From Sandaracinaceae bacterium (GTDB lineage: Bacteria; Myxococcota_A; Polyangia; Polyangiales; Houyiibacteriaceae), in contig JAAZAH010000187.1 in NCBI GenBank assembly GCA_012514415.1, forward strand, positions 1 to 9,497: DNA of 9,497 nucleotides, given 5' to 3'. This document shows positions 1 to 5,491 of this stretch, piece after piece. The notes beneath the pieces are model-generated. The model worked only from the letters and a program-made list of their open reading frames with translations, did not search any database and was not told the DNA's origin. The stretch's first letter is position 1. Each line of letters begins with the position of its first letter. Made by a program: the position numbers and the translations under genes.

Positions 1-377
1 ATGTCCTCCGAGGTGCAGGCGAAATGGATGAACTCGGTGACCGCCTCAAGCTCGGGCTGTCCGGCGACCTTCTCTTTGAGGAAATACTCGACGGCCTTCA
101 CGTCGTGGTTGGTCGTGCGCTCGATCGCCTTCACGCGCTCGGCGTCGACCACGCTGAACTCCTCGGCGATGCGGCGGAGAGATCGGCGCGCCTCTTCGGA
201 GAACGCCGGAACTTCGGCGATCTTCGGCTCATCGGCGAGCGACTCGAGCCAGCGCACTTCGACGAGGACACGCGCGCGGATCAGGCCATATTCACTGAAG
301 ATCGGGCGGAGCGGCTCCACCCGAGCGGCATAGCGGCCGTCGACGGGCGAGACGGCGGTGAGAGGCGAAAGGTTCAT
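1..377 (-). CDS. purB: Adenylosuccinate lyase, N-terminal part (cut by window edge)
   Basis: The reverse strand from the ATG at 377 reads 125 codons without a stop and runs off the left edge, so only about the first quarter of a ~455-aa enzyme is present. The protein begins MNLSPLTAVSPVDGRY and continues with IERTTNHDVKAVEYF (residues about 86-98) and FIHFACTSED at the cut. From memory these align without gaps to the E. coli PurB N-terminus. PurB cleaves succinyl-AMP to AMP plus fumarate, and SAICAR to AICAR plus fumarate, in the cytoplasm. His91 in the TNHDV motif corresponds to an active-site histidine of the fumarase/aspartase superfamily, and TSED begins a conserved family block. No good Shine-Dalgarno precedes the ATG, but the in-frame TGA just upstream and the family alignment fix the start. 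It lies 111 nt downstream of the phoH stop on the same strand and may be co-transcribed with it. Identification is very secure. Confidence 0.95.
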   Translation of the reverse strand, partial: MNLSPLTAVSPVDGRYAARVEPLRPIFSEYGLIRARVLVEVRWLESLADEPKIAEVPAFSEEARRSLRRIAEEFSVVDAERVKAIERTTNHDVKAVEYFLKEKVAGQPELEAVTEFIHFACTSED

Positions 378-488
378 GCGGAGCGCATAGCAAATGACGC
401 GCCCGATGGCTATAGGCGAGCGCGAACTGGGACACGAGACGAAGGGCTCGCGATGTGCCCCTAGGCGAGAGTCCGTTTCGAGCCGCGC

Positions 489-1586
489 TCAATCGCGCTC
501 ATCTCGGCGAAGGGCTCGACCTTCACCATCCTCGGCTTCCGGCTGCTCACGCTCGCGCGCCTCCTCACGTCGCCGAAGACGCGCCTCCTCTCTTTCCGCA
601 TCGCGCCGATCGTAAGCGCGCACGATGCGCTGGACGAGCGGATGCCGGACGACGTCCTCTTCCGTGAAATATTGGATCCCGATGCCCTCGATCGAGGCGA
701 GCAGCCGCTCGGCGTCGCGAAGACCGCTCTTTTGTCCGCGCGGGAGGTCGACCTGGGAGATATCACCCGTGATCACCGCCTTCGAGCCGAAGCCGAGGCG
801 CGTAAGGAACATTTTCATCTGTTCGACAGTCGTATTCTGCGCTTCATCGAGGATCACGAAGGCGTCGTTCAGCGTCCGACCGCGCATAAAGGCGAGCGGA
901 GCGACCTCAATGATCCCGCGCTCCTGGAAGATCGCGAGGCGCTCCGGATCGACCATCTCTCCGAGCGCGTCGTAGAGCGGGCGGAGGTAGGGGTTGATCT
1001 TCTCGGCAAGGTCCCCCGGAAGGAAGCCGAGCCTTTCGCCCGCCTCGACAGCGGGCCTTGTGAGGATGATCTTTTTGACGCGCTTTTCTTTGAGCGCGGT
1101 CACGGCCATGGCCACGGCGAGATAGGTCTTGCCCGTTCCGGCGGGACCGATGCCGAAGACCACATCGTTTTCTCGGATGGCGCGAAGGTAGGCCTGTTGA
1201 TGCACTCCCTTCGGCGTGATCGTTTTGCGACCCGTCGAGAGCACAACGTCTTCGAAGAGCTCGCGCAATTTGAGCTCGGGATGCGCTTTCGCCGTCCGCG
1301 CGGCTCGCGCAAGCTCGCTACCGCTGAGCGAGCGCCCGCCGAGGACATCGGCAAGCTCACGAAGAACGCGATCGGCCTCGATGACGGCCGCCCCCTCGGG
1401 CCCGGCGATGCGGATCGTGTTGCCTCTCAGGCCCATGGCGACGCCGAACTCTCCTTCAAGGAGCCGTAAATGGTCGCCATTTGGCCCACTTAGGCCAAGG
1501 AGGATGGTGGGATCGTCGATTTCGAGATCCGAAGTGATGAACTCCCCATGTGAGGATTCGCGGATTTCCCGGGTGGCTTCGGCCAT
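489..1586 (-). CDS. phoH: PhoH-family (YbeZ-type) ATPase
   Basis: This 365-aa cytoplasmic P-loop ATPase is of the PhoH/YbeZ type. Residues about 20-85 form the small KH-like N-terminal region of the family (LLGLSGPNGDHLRLLE, then a stretch rich in small residues). The ATPase domain follows: Walker A GPAGTGKT at 147-154, the family block ILTRPAVEAGERLGFLPGDL at 174-193, Walker B VILDEAQN at 244-251, and TGDISQVDLP at 273-282. The last 40 residues are a highly charged Arg/Glu tail with no recognisable fold. YbeZ proteins are linked to rRNA maturation and work with the endonuclease YbeY, which usually sits next to them. Here the next gene is purB, so that linkage is lost locally. The ATG at 1586 directly abuts the purine-rich AGGTGA, too close for a normal Shine-Dalgarno, and a TAAACT box lies 8 nt upstream, so a leaderless mRNA is possible. 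The family call is firm; the precise role is inferred. Confidence 0.93.
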   Translation of the reverse strand: MAEATREIRESSHGEFITSDLEIDDPTILLGLSGPNGDHLRLLEGEFGVAMGLRGNTIRIAGPEGAAVIEADRVLRELADVLGGRSLSGSELARAARTAKAHPELKLRELFEDVVLSTGRKTITPKGVHQQAYLRAIRENDVVFGIGPAGTGKTYLAVAMAVTALKEKRVKKIILTRPAVEAGERLGFLPGDLAEKINPYLRPLYDALGEMVDPERLAIFQERGIIEVAPLAFMRGRTLNDAFVILDEAQNTTVEQMKMFLTRLGFGSKAVITGDISQVDLPRGQKSGLRDAERLLASIEGIGIQYFTEEDVVRHPLVQRIVRAYDRRDAEREEARLRRREEAREREQPEAEDGEGRALRRDERD

Positions 1587-1590
1587 TCAC

Positions 1591-1601
1591 CTAAAGTTTA
1601 G
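1591..1601. promoter_or_regulatory. Palindrome overlapping a -10-like box before phoH
   Basis: CTAAAGTTTAG is an 11-nt palindrome with 5-bp arms around one central base. On the minus strand it contains TAAACT (1595-1600), a 4/6 match to the sigma-70 -10 box, placed 8 nt before the phoH ATG. No convincing -35 lies 16-18 nt further up. It could be a core promoter element, an operator, or chance. Confidence 0.25.
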
Positions 1602-1670
1602 CACGATTTCATGATTTTGCGGCCTCCAAAACTTGGCCCTTCAGGAATCTTTCGGCCGTCCGTATCCATG

Positions 1671-1678
1671 TTCCGGAA
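1671..1678. promoter_or_regulatory. Small palindrome TTCCGGAA in the phoH/P450 divergent region
   Basis: TTCCGGAA is an 8-bp perfect palindrome directly preceded by CATG. The resulting CATGTTC word (1667-1673) recurs at 1714-1720 inside the second palindrome, 47 nt downstream. Paired words in a divergent promoter region may mark regulator sites, but the motifs are short and no known consensus is matched. Confidence 0.18.
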
Positions 1679-1691
1679 GATTCCGACCGCT

Positions 1692-1726
1692 TTGACTGGA
1701 TTAATGGGTGGAACATGTTCTAGACT
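1692..1726 (+). promoter_or_regulatory. Possible P450 promoter with palindromic operator
   Basis: TTGACT at 1692-1697 matches the -35 consensus at 5/6 positions. The best -10 at acceptable spacing is weak (TGTTCT at 1716-1721, 3/6), and TAGACT at 1721-1726 is spaced too far. The perfect 10-bp palindrome GAACATGTTC (1711-1720) overlaps the -10 region, where a dimeric repressor would sit. A start site near 1730 would lie downstream of the GTG at 1708 and so would support the TTG start at 1753. Confidence 0.3.
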
Positions 1727-1752
1727 GGGATCGAATTGACTCGGAGGTCCCA

Positions 1753-3195
1753 TTGAACGCCCATACCACTCAAAAAGTCGCGAGCGAAAAGCAGGCCGTC
1801 AGCGCGATTGGGGTCCGAGAGGTCCCGCGGGTCGACGAGCCGCCGATTATTGGATCGACCGTGAGGTTCCAGAAGGACCAGCTCGCCTTCGTCCTTGACC
1901 TCCAGCAAAAATATCCAGACGTAGCGAAGGCGCGGATCCTTCATCTCGACTGGCATTTCGTCTTCAACCCGGCGATCATCCACGAGATCAACGTCCGGCA
2001 GTGGGAGAAGTTCAATAAGGGCTGGCTCGCCAAGACGCTCTGGAAGCTCTTCCTCGGCAACGGCCTCGTCCCGAATGATGGCGAGCATTGGCGCCGTCAG
2101 CACGATCTCATTAAGCCCGGCTTCCACCGCCAGCGCATCGATTCGTATGCGCCCGTGATGCTTGACGAGACGCTCCAGATGATCGAGCGCGACTTCCAGG
2201 ATGGAACCATCCGCGATATCCGCGAGGATATGAACAACCTCGCCCTCCGTGTCGTCGGCCGAACGCTCTTTGGCGCCGATATGAGCGACCACCAGGGCGC
2301 GGTCTTCAAGGCGATGCACAACATCAGCAAGATCCTCGTCGAGCACATCAACCTTCCGATTCCTACGCCGCGTTGGTGGCCGAGCGCGAGCAACCGGCGG
2401 AAGATCGACGCGATCGAAGAGCTTGAAGAGGTGATCAAGCGCCTCATCGCCGAGCGCCGTGCAAGCGGAAAGGATGAGGGCGATGTGCTCAGCCACATCA
2501 TCTTCGCCAAGGATCCCTCGGGTAAGGGCATGACGAATAAGGAGCTCCGCGATGAGGCGATGACGCTCCTTTTTGCTGGCCATGAGACGACCGCGCACAC
2601 CATGACGTGGGCCTGGTATCTCCTCGCGAAAAATCCGCATGTCGCCGAAAAGCTCTACGCGGAGATCGAGGAGAAGGTCGGGAATCGTCCCATCCAGCTC
2701 GACGATCTCGACAACCTCACCTACCTCCATCAGGTGATCAAGGAGTCGCTCCGCTTGATGCCTGCGGTGTGGACCTATACGCGGTGCCCAACCGAAGACG
2801 TCGTCATCGAAGGCTACCGCTTCCCGAAAAACCAACCGATCTTCATCAGCCAGTTCGCGCTCGGTCGCGACCCGCGTATCCATCCCGATCCCCTTACGTT
2901 CAAGCCGGAGCGCTGGACGCGTGAGTACGAACGCGCGCTCCCGCGCGGCGCCTATGTGCCCTTCGCCGCGGGTCCGCGCGTCTGCCTCGGTCAGGGATTT
3001 GCGCAGATGGAGATGAAGATCGTCCTCGGCACGCTCATCCAGCATCTGGTCCCCGCACTCAAGCCCGGGTTCGAGCCGGATGTCGTCACGGAGCTCTCGC
3101 TTCATCCGGGCGAGCGTGGCCTTCAAATCCTCGTAAAGCACCGCGATAAGCAGGTGAAAAAGCAAGCGGCCAACCAAGCCGAGCAGAGCGCCTAA
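1753..3195 (+). CDS. Cytochrome P450 (stand-alone, CYP4/CYP102-like heme domain)
   Basis: This is a soluble P450 of about 480 aa, counted from TTG 1753. That start has GGAGG at 1743-1747, 5 nt upstream; an in-frame GTG at 1708 would add 15 residues but has no clear ribosome binding site. All hallmark motifs are visible: C-helix WRRQH with Trp113 and His117, I-helix oxygen-activation motif AGHETT (275-280), K-helix ESLR with Glu331 and Arg334, PERW at 385-388, and the heme loop FAAGPRVCLG with the proximal thiolate Cys411. The protein ends with a Lys/Gln-rich tail. There is no N-terminal membrane anchor and no fused reductase or ferredoxin domain, so electrons must come from partners encoded elsewhere. 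The WxxxH motif and the overall style resemble fatty-acid hydroxylases of the CYP102/CYP4 type, but the substrate cannot be told from sequence. It is monocistronic: divergent from phoH and closed by its own terminator. The family is certain, the substrate unknown. Confidence 0.95.
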   Translation: MNAHTTQKVASEKQAVSAIGVREVPRVDEPPIIGSTVRFQKDQLAFVLDLQQKYPDVAKARILHLDWHFVFNPAIIHEINVRQWEKFNKGWLAKTLWKLFLGNGLVPNDGEHWRRQHDLIKPGFHRQRIDSYAPVMLDETLQMIERDFQDGTIRDIREDMNNLALRVVGRTLFGADMSDHQGAVFKAMHNISKILVEHINLPIPTPRWWPSASNRRKIDAIEELEEVIKRLIAERRASGKDEGDVLSHIIFAKDPSGKGMTNKELRDEAMTLLFAGHETTAHTMTWAWYLLAKNPHVAEKLYAEIEEKVGNRPIQLDDLDNLTYLHQVIKESLRLMPAVWTYTRCPTEDVVIEGYRFPKNQPIFISQFALGRDPRIHPDPLTFKPERWTREYERALPRGAYVPFAAGPRVCLGQGFAQMEMKIVLGTLIQHLVPALKPGFEPDVVTELSLHPGERGLQILVKHRDKQVKKQAANQAEQSA

Positions 3196-3212
3196 GCGGC
3201 GCAGGATGTCCC

Positions 3213-3247
3213 GAGCGCCTCTCGCTTCCGAGGGGCGCTTTTGGTTT
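3213..3247 (+). terminator. Intrinsic terminator of the P450 gene
   Basis: The stem pairs AGCGCC (3214-3219) with GGCGCT (3234-3239) and CTCG (3221-3224) with CGAG (3229-3232). A single U-G wobble joins the two blocks, and the loop is CTTC. This 11-bp GC-rich hairpin is followed by TTTT and, after GG, TTT. It begins 18 nt after the P450 stop. There is no matching T-tract on the minus strand, so it does not look bidirectional for the convergent gloB. Confidence 0.88.
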
Positions 3248-3262
3248 AACCGGTGGCGTGCT

Positions 3263-3271
3263 CCCCCCCCC
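3263..3271. repeat. C9 homopolymer in the convergent intergenic gap
   Basis: A run of nine C residues lies between the P450 terminator and the gloB stop. It is outside any coding frame that I accept. It is a likely site of replication slippage or sequencing error, with no evident function. Confidence 0.8.
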
Positions 3272-3295
3272 GGGTGAAGTTCGGTCGCCGAGCGC

Positions 3296-4174
3296 TCAAT
3301 CGAGGAGCGAGGCGAACCGTGACTCGGGGAGCTCGCGATAGTCTTTTCGGTCTTTGAGCGCGCGCGTCGCGGCAAAGATCTCCGCGGGGCTCGCGTTCGG
3401 ATCGATCCCCATCGCCTCGGAGACGTTCTGGATGAGCGTCGATGAGTGATGGCGGAGGAAGGGGTTGGTCTTCCGCTCGAGGAGGATGGTGCTCGGGAGC
3501 GTGCACTCACCTCGGGCGCGACGCGCGAAATCTTCGCGGATGCGGGCGACTAGCGCGTCATTGTCGGGCTCGACGCTGTGAGCAAAGCGGAGGTTATCCT
3601 CCGTGTATTCGTGCGCGGGAAAGACGAGTGTCGTATCCGGGAGCGAGGCGAGGCGTGTGAGCGAGGCGTGCATCTTCTCGGGAGGACCGTCGAAGAGATA
3701 GCCGCAGCCCGCCCCAAAGAGCGTGTCACCGGTAAAAGCGAGGCCGTCGACGAGATAGGTGAGGTGCCCGTCGATATGCCCCTCGGTGAGCATCACATCG
3801 ACGCGAACGCCGAAGAGCGGAAAATGATCGCCATCCTCGAGCGCGTGAGTGATCCCGGGGATCTCATCCCGGCGACTCGCGGCGCCGTAGACCTCGACGC
3901 CGTCGAGCAGACCTTTTGATAGGAGCGAGCGGTTGATGCCGATGTGATCGAAATGCGTATGCGTATTGAGAATGGCGCGGAGCGTGAGCCTTTCCCGCTC
4001 AAGGAAATCGAGCGCGGGCTCGGCGTTGGGGCCATCGACAAAGGCCGCTTCGCCGCGCGTGCGCGAGACGATGGCCCAAATGATGTTGTCCTGAGCGGCG
4101 GGAATCCCGTGGACCTCGAGCGCGCCAGAGTCGCTCTTGGAGGCCGGGATGGGACGCCGGATCGCGTGCTGCAT
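3296..4174 (-). CDS. gloB: Hydroxyacylglutathione hydrolase (glyoxalase II)
   Basis: This is a 292-aa metallo-beta-lactamase-fold hydrolase of the glyoxalase II type. It hydrolyses S-D-lactoylglutathione to D-lactate and glutathione, the second step of methylglyoxal detoxification in the cytoplasm. The dinuclear metal site is complete: THTHFDH with His72, His74, Asp76 and His77; GHIDGH with His137; FTGD with Asp150 in FTGDTLFGAGCGYLFDG; and AHEY with His188. The C-terminal glyoxalase II region shows RKTNPFLR (234-241), in the position of the substrate-binding segment. The N-terminus carries about 18 extra residues before the conserved VHGIPAAQDNIIW; no later in-frame start exists before that block, so ATG 4174 is the best choice. 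A -35/-10-like pair upstream would start the transcript at the ATG itself. The gene is convergent with the P450 and does not share its terminator. The glutathione substrate is inferred from the family; other thioesters remain possible. Confidence 0.92.
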   Translation of the reverse strand: MQHAIRRPIPASKSDSGALEVHGIPAAQDNIIWAIVSRTRGEAAFVDGPNAEPALDFLERERLTLRAILNTHTHFDHIGINRSLLSKGLLDGVEVYGAASRRDEIPGITHALEDGDHFPLFGVRVDVMLTEGHIDGHLTYLVDGLAFTGDTLFGAGCGYLFDGPPEKMHASLTRLASLPDTTLVFPAHEYTEDNLRFAHSVEPDNDALVARIREDFARRARGECTLPSTILLERKTNPFLRHHSSTLIQNVSEAMGIDPNASPAEIFAATRALKDRKDYRELPESRFASLLD

Positions 4175-4180
4175 TCTTCA

Positions 4181-4209
4181 TCCATAACGGGCGGGGAGGC
4201 GTGATTCAA
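4181..4209 (-). promoter_or_regulatory. Candidate gloB promoter, possibly leaderless
   Basis: On the minus strand, TTGAAT (4204-4209, 4/6 match to -35) is separated by exactly 17 nt from TATGGA (4181-4186, first three bases of -10 matched). Only six bases then precede the gloB ATG at 4174, so transcription would begin at or next to the start codon. The boxes are imperfect, hence moderate to low confidence. Confidence 0.35.
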
Positions 4210-4221
4210 TCTCCGTGTAGG

Positions 4222-4306
4222 GACTCGGCGCGGGAGTCAGGCGCAGAGAATTTCGGCGAGCTCTGCGGGCGTTGATTGAGAGGCCGCGGGTGGGGAGCTC
4301 GGCCTC
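4222..4306. repeat. Cluster of three inverted repeats upstream of gloB
   Basis: Three hairpin-capable repeats follow one another. The first is GACTC/GAGTC (4222-4226 with 4234-4238). The second is CGCAGAG/CTCTGCG (4242-4248 with 4261-4267, loop 12). The third is GAGGCCG/CGGCCTC (4280-4286 with 4300-4306, loop 13). None is followed by a T-tract, so they are poor intrinsic terminators. They may be regulatory, a structured leader, or chance in GC-rich DNA. Confidence 0.35.
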
Positions 4307-4348
4307 ACGGAGCGTTCGTGACGTTTTCGCCGAGAGGGGAGAGAGAAG

Positions 4349-4423
4349 ATGAAGAAGCCATCGCTTGTTAGGCTCGCCTTGAGGATCGGCAGCGGCGCGG
4401 GGATGGCCGCCAGGGATCTCTGA
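4349..4423 (+). CDS. Short ORF (24 aa), small protein or 5' stub of a broken gene
   Basis: The ATG at 4349 is preceded by AGGGGAG (4335-4341) with 7-nt spacing, one of the best Shine-Dalgarno sequences in the window. The frame encodes MKKPSLVRLALRIGSGAG plus six residues and then meets TGA at 4421. It has a basic start and a hydrophobic middle, but it is too short to call a signal peptide. It could be a translated small protein, or the original start of the gene whose 3' remnant lies at 4455-4676. No family is recognised. Confidence 0.22.
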   Translation: MKKPSLVRLALRIGSGAGMAARDL

Positions 4424-4454
4424 ATGCCGCCCGCGACGGCGAAGGCGCCTGTGA

Positions 4455-4676
4455 AGCGAATCTCAGCGTTTCTGCTGCGGGCTCAAGTGGGATGAGGCTC
4501 TCGGCGATCAAGCGCTCCGCACCGCGTTGGGCCGGGAAGGCTGGGAGCTCCTGACCTTTGTCTCGGCGGCGCAAAAGCGGGGCTCCAGAGGGAGCAGCAC
4601 GTACACCCGGCTCATCGCGTGCATTTCATCGCGTGCATTAAGGGCGAGGTCGGAGCGATCGCCATCGGCCGAATGA
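4455..4676 (+). pseudogene. Remnant of a small GWEL-motif (DUF4177-like) protein gene
   Basis: This frame is open from just after a TGA at 4452 to the TGA at 4674 and has no plausible start codon at its 5' end. It encodes KWDEALGDQALRTALGREG, then WELLTFVSAAQKRGSRG, then STYTRLIACI. A pattern of 'L...LG.EGWEL(V/L)..V' followed by a C-terminal strand is typical of small DUF4177-type hypothetical proteins, in which the strand usually ends in an aromatic/Lys-Arg motif. Here the final strand is interrupted at the 14-bp tandem duplication, which shifts the frame. With one copy removed, the frame would run straight into the crotonase frame. The gene therefore appears broken at both ends. The motif resemblance is from memory and short, so chance cannot be excluded. 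Confidence 0.4.
4612..4639. repeat. Perfect 14-bp tandem duplication
   Basis: TCATCGCGTGCATT occurs twice head to tail (4612-4625 and 4626-4639) with no mismatch. Because 14 is not a multiple of three, it shifts the reading frame. It lies 54 nt upstream of the likely crotonase start and inside the GWEL-motif remnant. It looks like a recent slippage-type duplication. Confidence 0.95.
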
Positions 4677-4693
4677 GCTGCTACGCATCGCGC

Positions 4694-5488
4694 ATGGCGG
4701 GAAAAGTAGAACTCATTCGCGATGGCGCCATCGGCACCATCCTCATCGATCATCAGGCGCGGCGGAACGCGATCACGCGCGCGATGTGGGAGGCGATCCC
4801 CGAGGTCGCGCGTGAGGCGGAGCGCGACCCGGAGCTGCGCGTGATCATCCTCCGCGGCGCCGGTGAAGAGGCCTTCATCTCCGGCGCAGACATCTCCGAA
4901 TTTGAGAAGGAGCGGGCGGGCGATAAGGCGCGCGATTATGAAGCGATCACGGAGCGCGCCTTCGCCTCGATCGCCTCACTCGAAAAGCCTGTCATCGCCT
5001 TGATTCACGGCTTTTGCATTGGCGGGGGAGCGGCGCTCTCGCTCTGCGCGGATCTCCGCTATGGCGCAGAGGACGCGATCTTTGCGATCCCTCCCGCGCG
5101 GCTTGGTCTTGGTTATGGCGCCTTCAATATCGAGAGGCTCGTGAACGAGCTTGACTTTGCGACGGCAAGGGAGATTCTCTTTACGGCGCGACGCTACAAT
5201 GCGCGCGAAGCCGAGGCGCGGGGCTGGCTGCAGGGCGTCTACCCGAAGGCGGAGCTCGATGAAGCCGTCCGCCAGATCGCGCTCGGGATCGCCAAGAACG
5301 CTCCGCTCACGATCAAGAGCGCAAAGCTCGTTCTTCGAGGGCTCGCCGGCGAAGCCCGCGGCGAGAGAGCTGCCGAATTCGAGGCTGCGATCGACGCCTC
5401 GATCGAGGCGTGCTTTGAGAGCGAGGATTATCAAGAGGGCGTCCGCGCCTTCATGGAGAAGCGCCGCCCGGTCTTCAAGGGTCGATGA
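4694..5488 (+). CDS. Enoyl-CoA hydratase/isomerase (crotonase) family protein with atypical active site
   Basis: From ATG 4694 this is a 264-aa crotonase-fold protein, the usual family length. The first CoA and oxyanion-hole block is SGADISEF (63-70); the second is HGFCIGGGAALSLCADLRYG (105-124), with Gly111 at the oxyanion position. The C-terminal helices end EGVRAFMEKRRPVFKGR, as in hydratases. In rat mitochondrial hydratase the catalytic pair is Glu144 (GGGCEL) and Glu164 (QPE). The equivalents here are Ala114 and Pro134 (FAIPPARLGLGYG), so classical syn-hydration seems unlikely. A subgroup with ARLGLGY and no glutamates is commonly labelled enoyl-CoA hydratase, but its reaction is unclear to me. 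An in-frame ATG at 4673 and a GTG at 4619 are alternative starts; none has a convincing Shine-Dalgarno, and family alignment favours 4673 or 4694. The gene is convergent with the phosphatase gene, with stops only 3 nt apart. The fold is certain, the reaction uncertain. Confidence 0.9.
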   Translation: MAGKVELIRDGAIGTILIDHQARRNAITRAMWEAIPEVAREAERDPELRVIILRGAGEEAFISGADISEFEKERAGDKARDYEAITERAFASIASLEKPVIALIHGFCIGGGAALSLCADLRYGAEDAIFAIPPARLGLGYGAFNIERLVNELDFATAREILFTARRYNAREAEARGWLQGVYPKAELDEAVRQIALGIAKNAPLTIKSAKLVLRGLAGEARGERAAEFEAAIDASIEACFESEDYQEGVRAFMEKRRPVFKGR

Positions 5489-5491
5489 GCG

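Larger units (their letters stand above)
4175..4693. other. Gene-poor 519-nt region between gloB and the crotonase gene
   Basis: This is the only stretch over 300 nt without an intact gene. From left to right it holds the candidate gloB promoter, three inverted repeats, a 24-codon ORF with a strong ribosome binding site, an open frame with a GWEL signature but no start, and a 14-bp tandem duplication. Open frames on the other strand here look like random high-GC frames. The mixture suggests a decayed gene rather than a dedicated regulatory region. Confidence 0.5.

Noticed and set aside
24..464. 146-codon plus-strand open frame at the left edge
   Set aside because: The opposite strand encodes the conserved N-terminus of PurB, which explains the openness.
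642..1469. 275-codon plus-strand open frame
   Set aside because: It is antisense to phoH, whose motifs are complete; its His/Asp/Arg-rich composition is that of a shadow frame.
3248..3295. Search for an intrinsic terminator of gloB
   Set aside because: No hairpin with a following T-tract on the minus strand was found; the P450 terminator hairpin lacks T residues in that direction.
1720..3510. 596-codon open frame on the minus strand, antisense to the P450 gene
   Set aside because: It lies across the unmistakable P450 gene and its terminator, has no recognisable motif, and is rich in Arg/Leu/Glu/Asp as expected for the complement of high-GC codons.
4175..4693. Search for a tRNA, riboswitch or CRISPR repeat in the gene-poor stretch
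   Set aside because: No cloverleaf, no conserved anticodon or T-loop pattern, and no regularly spaced repeats; only the tandem 14-mer and simple inverted repeats were seen.
4508..4753. 81-codon minus-strand open frame before the crotonase gene
   Set aside because: It overlaps the crotonase start, shows no motif, and conflicts with the plus-strand GWEL remnant.
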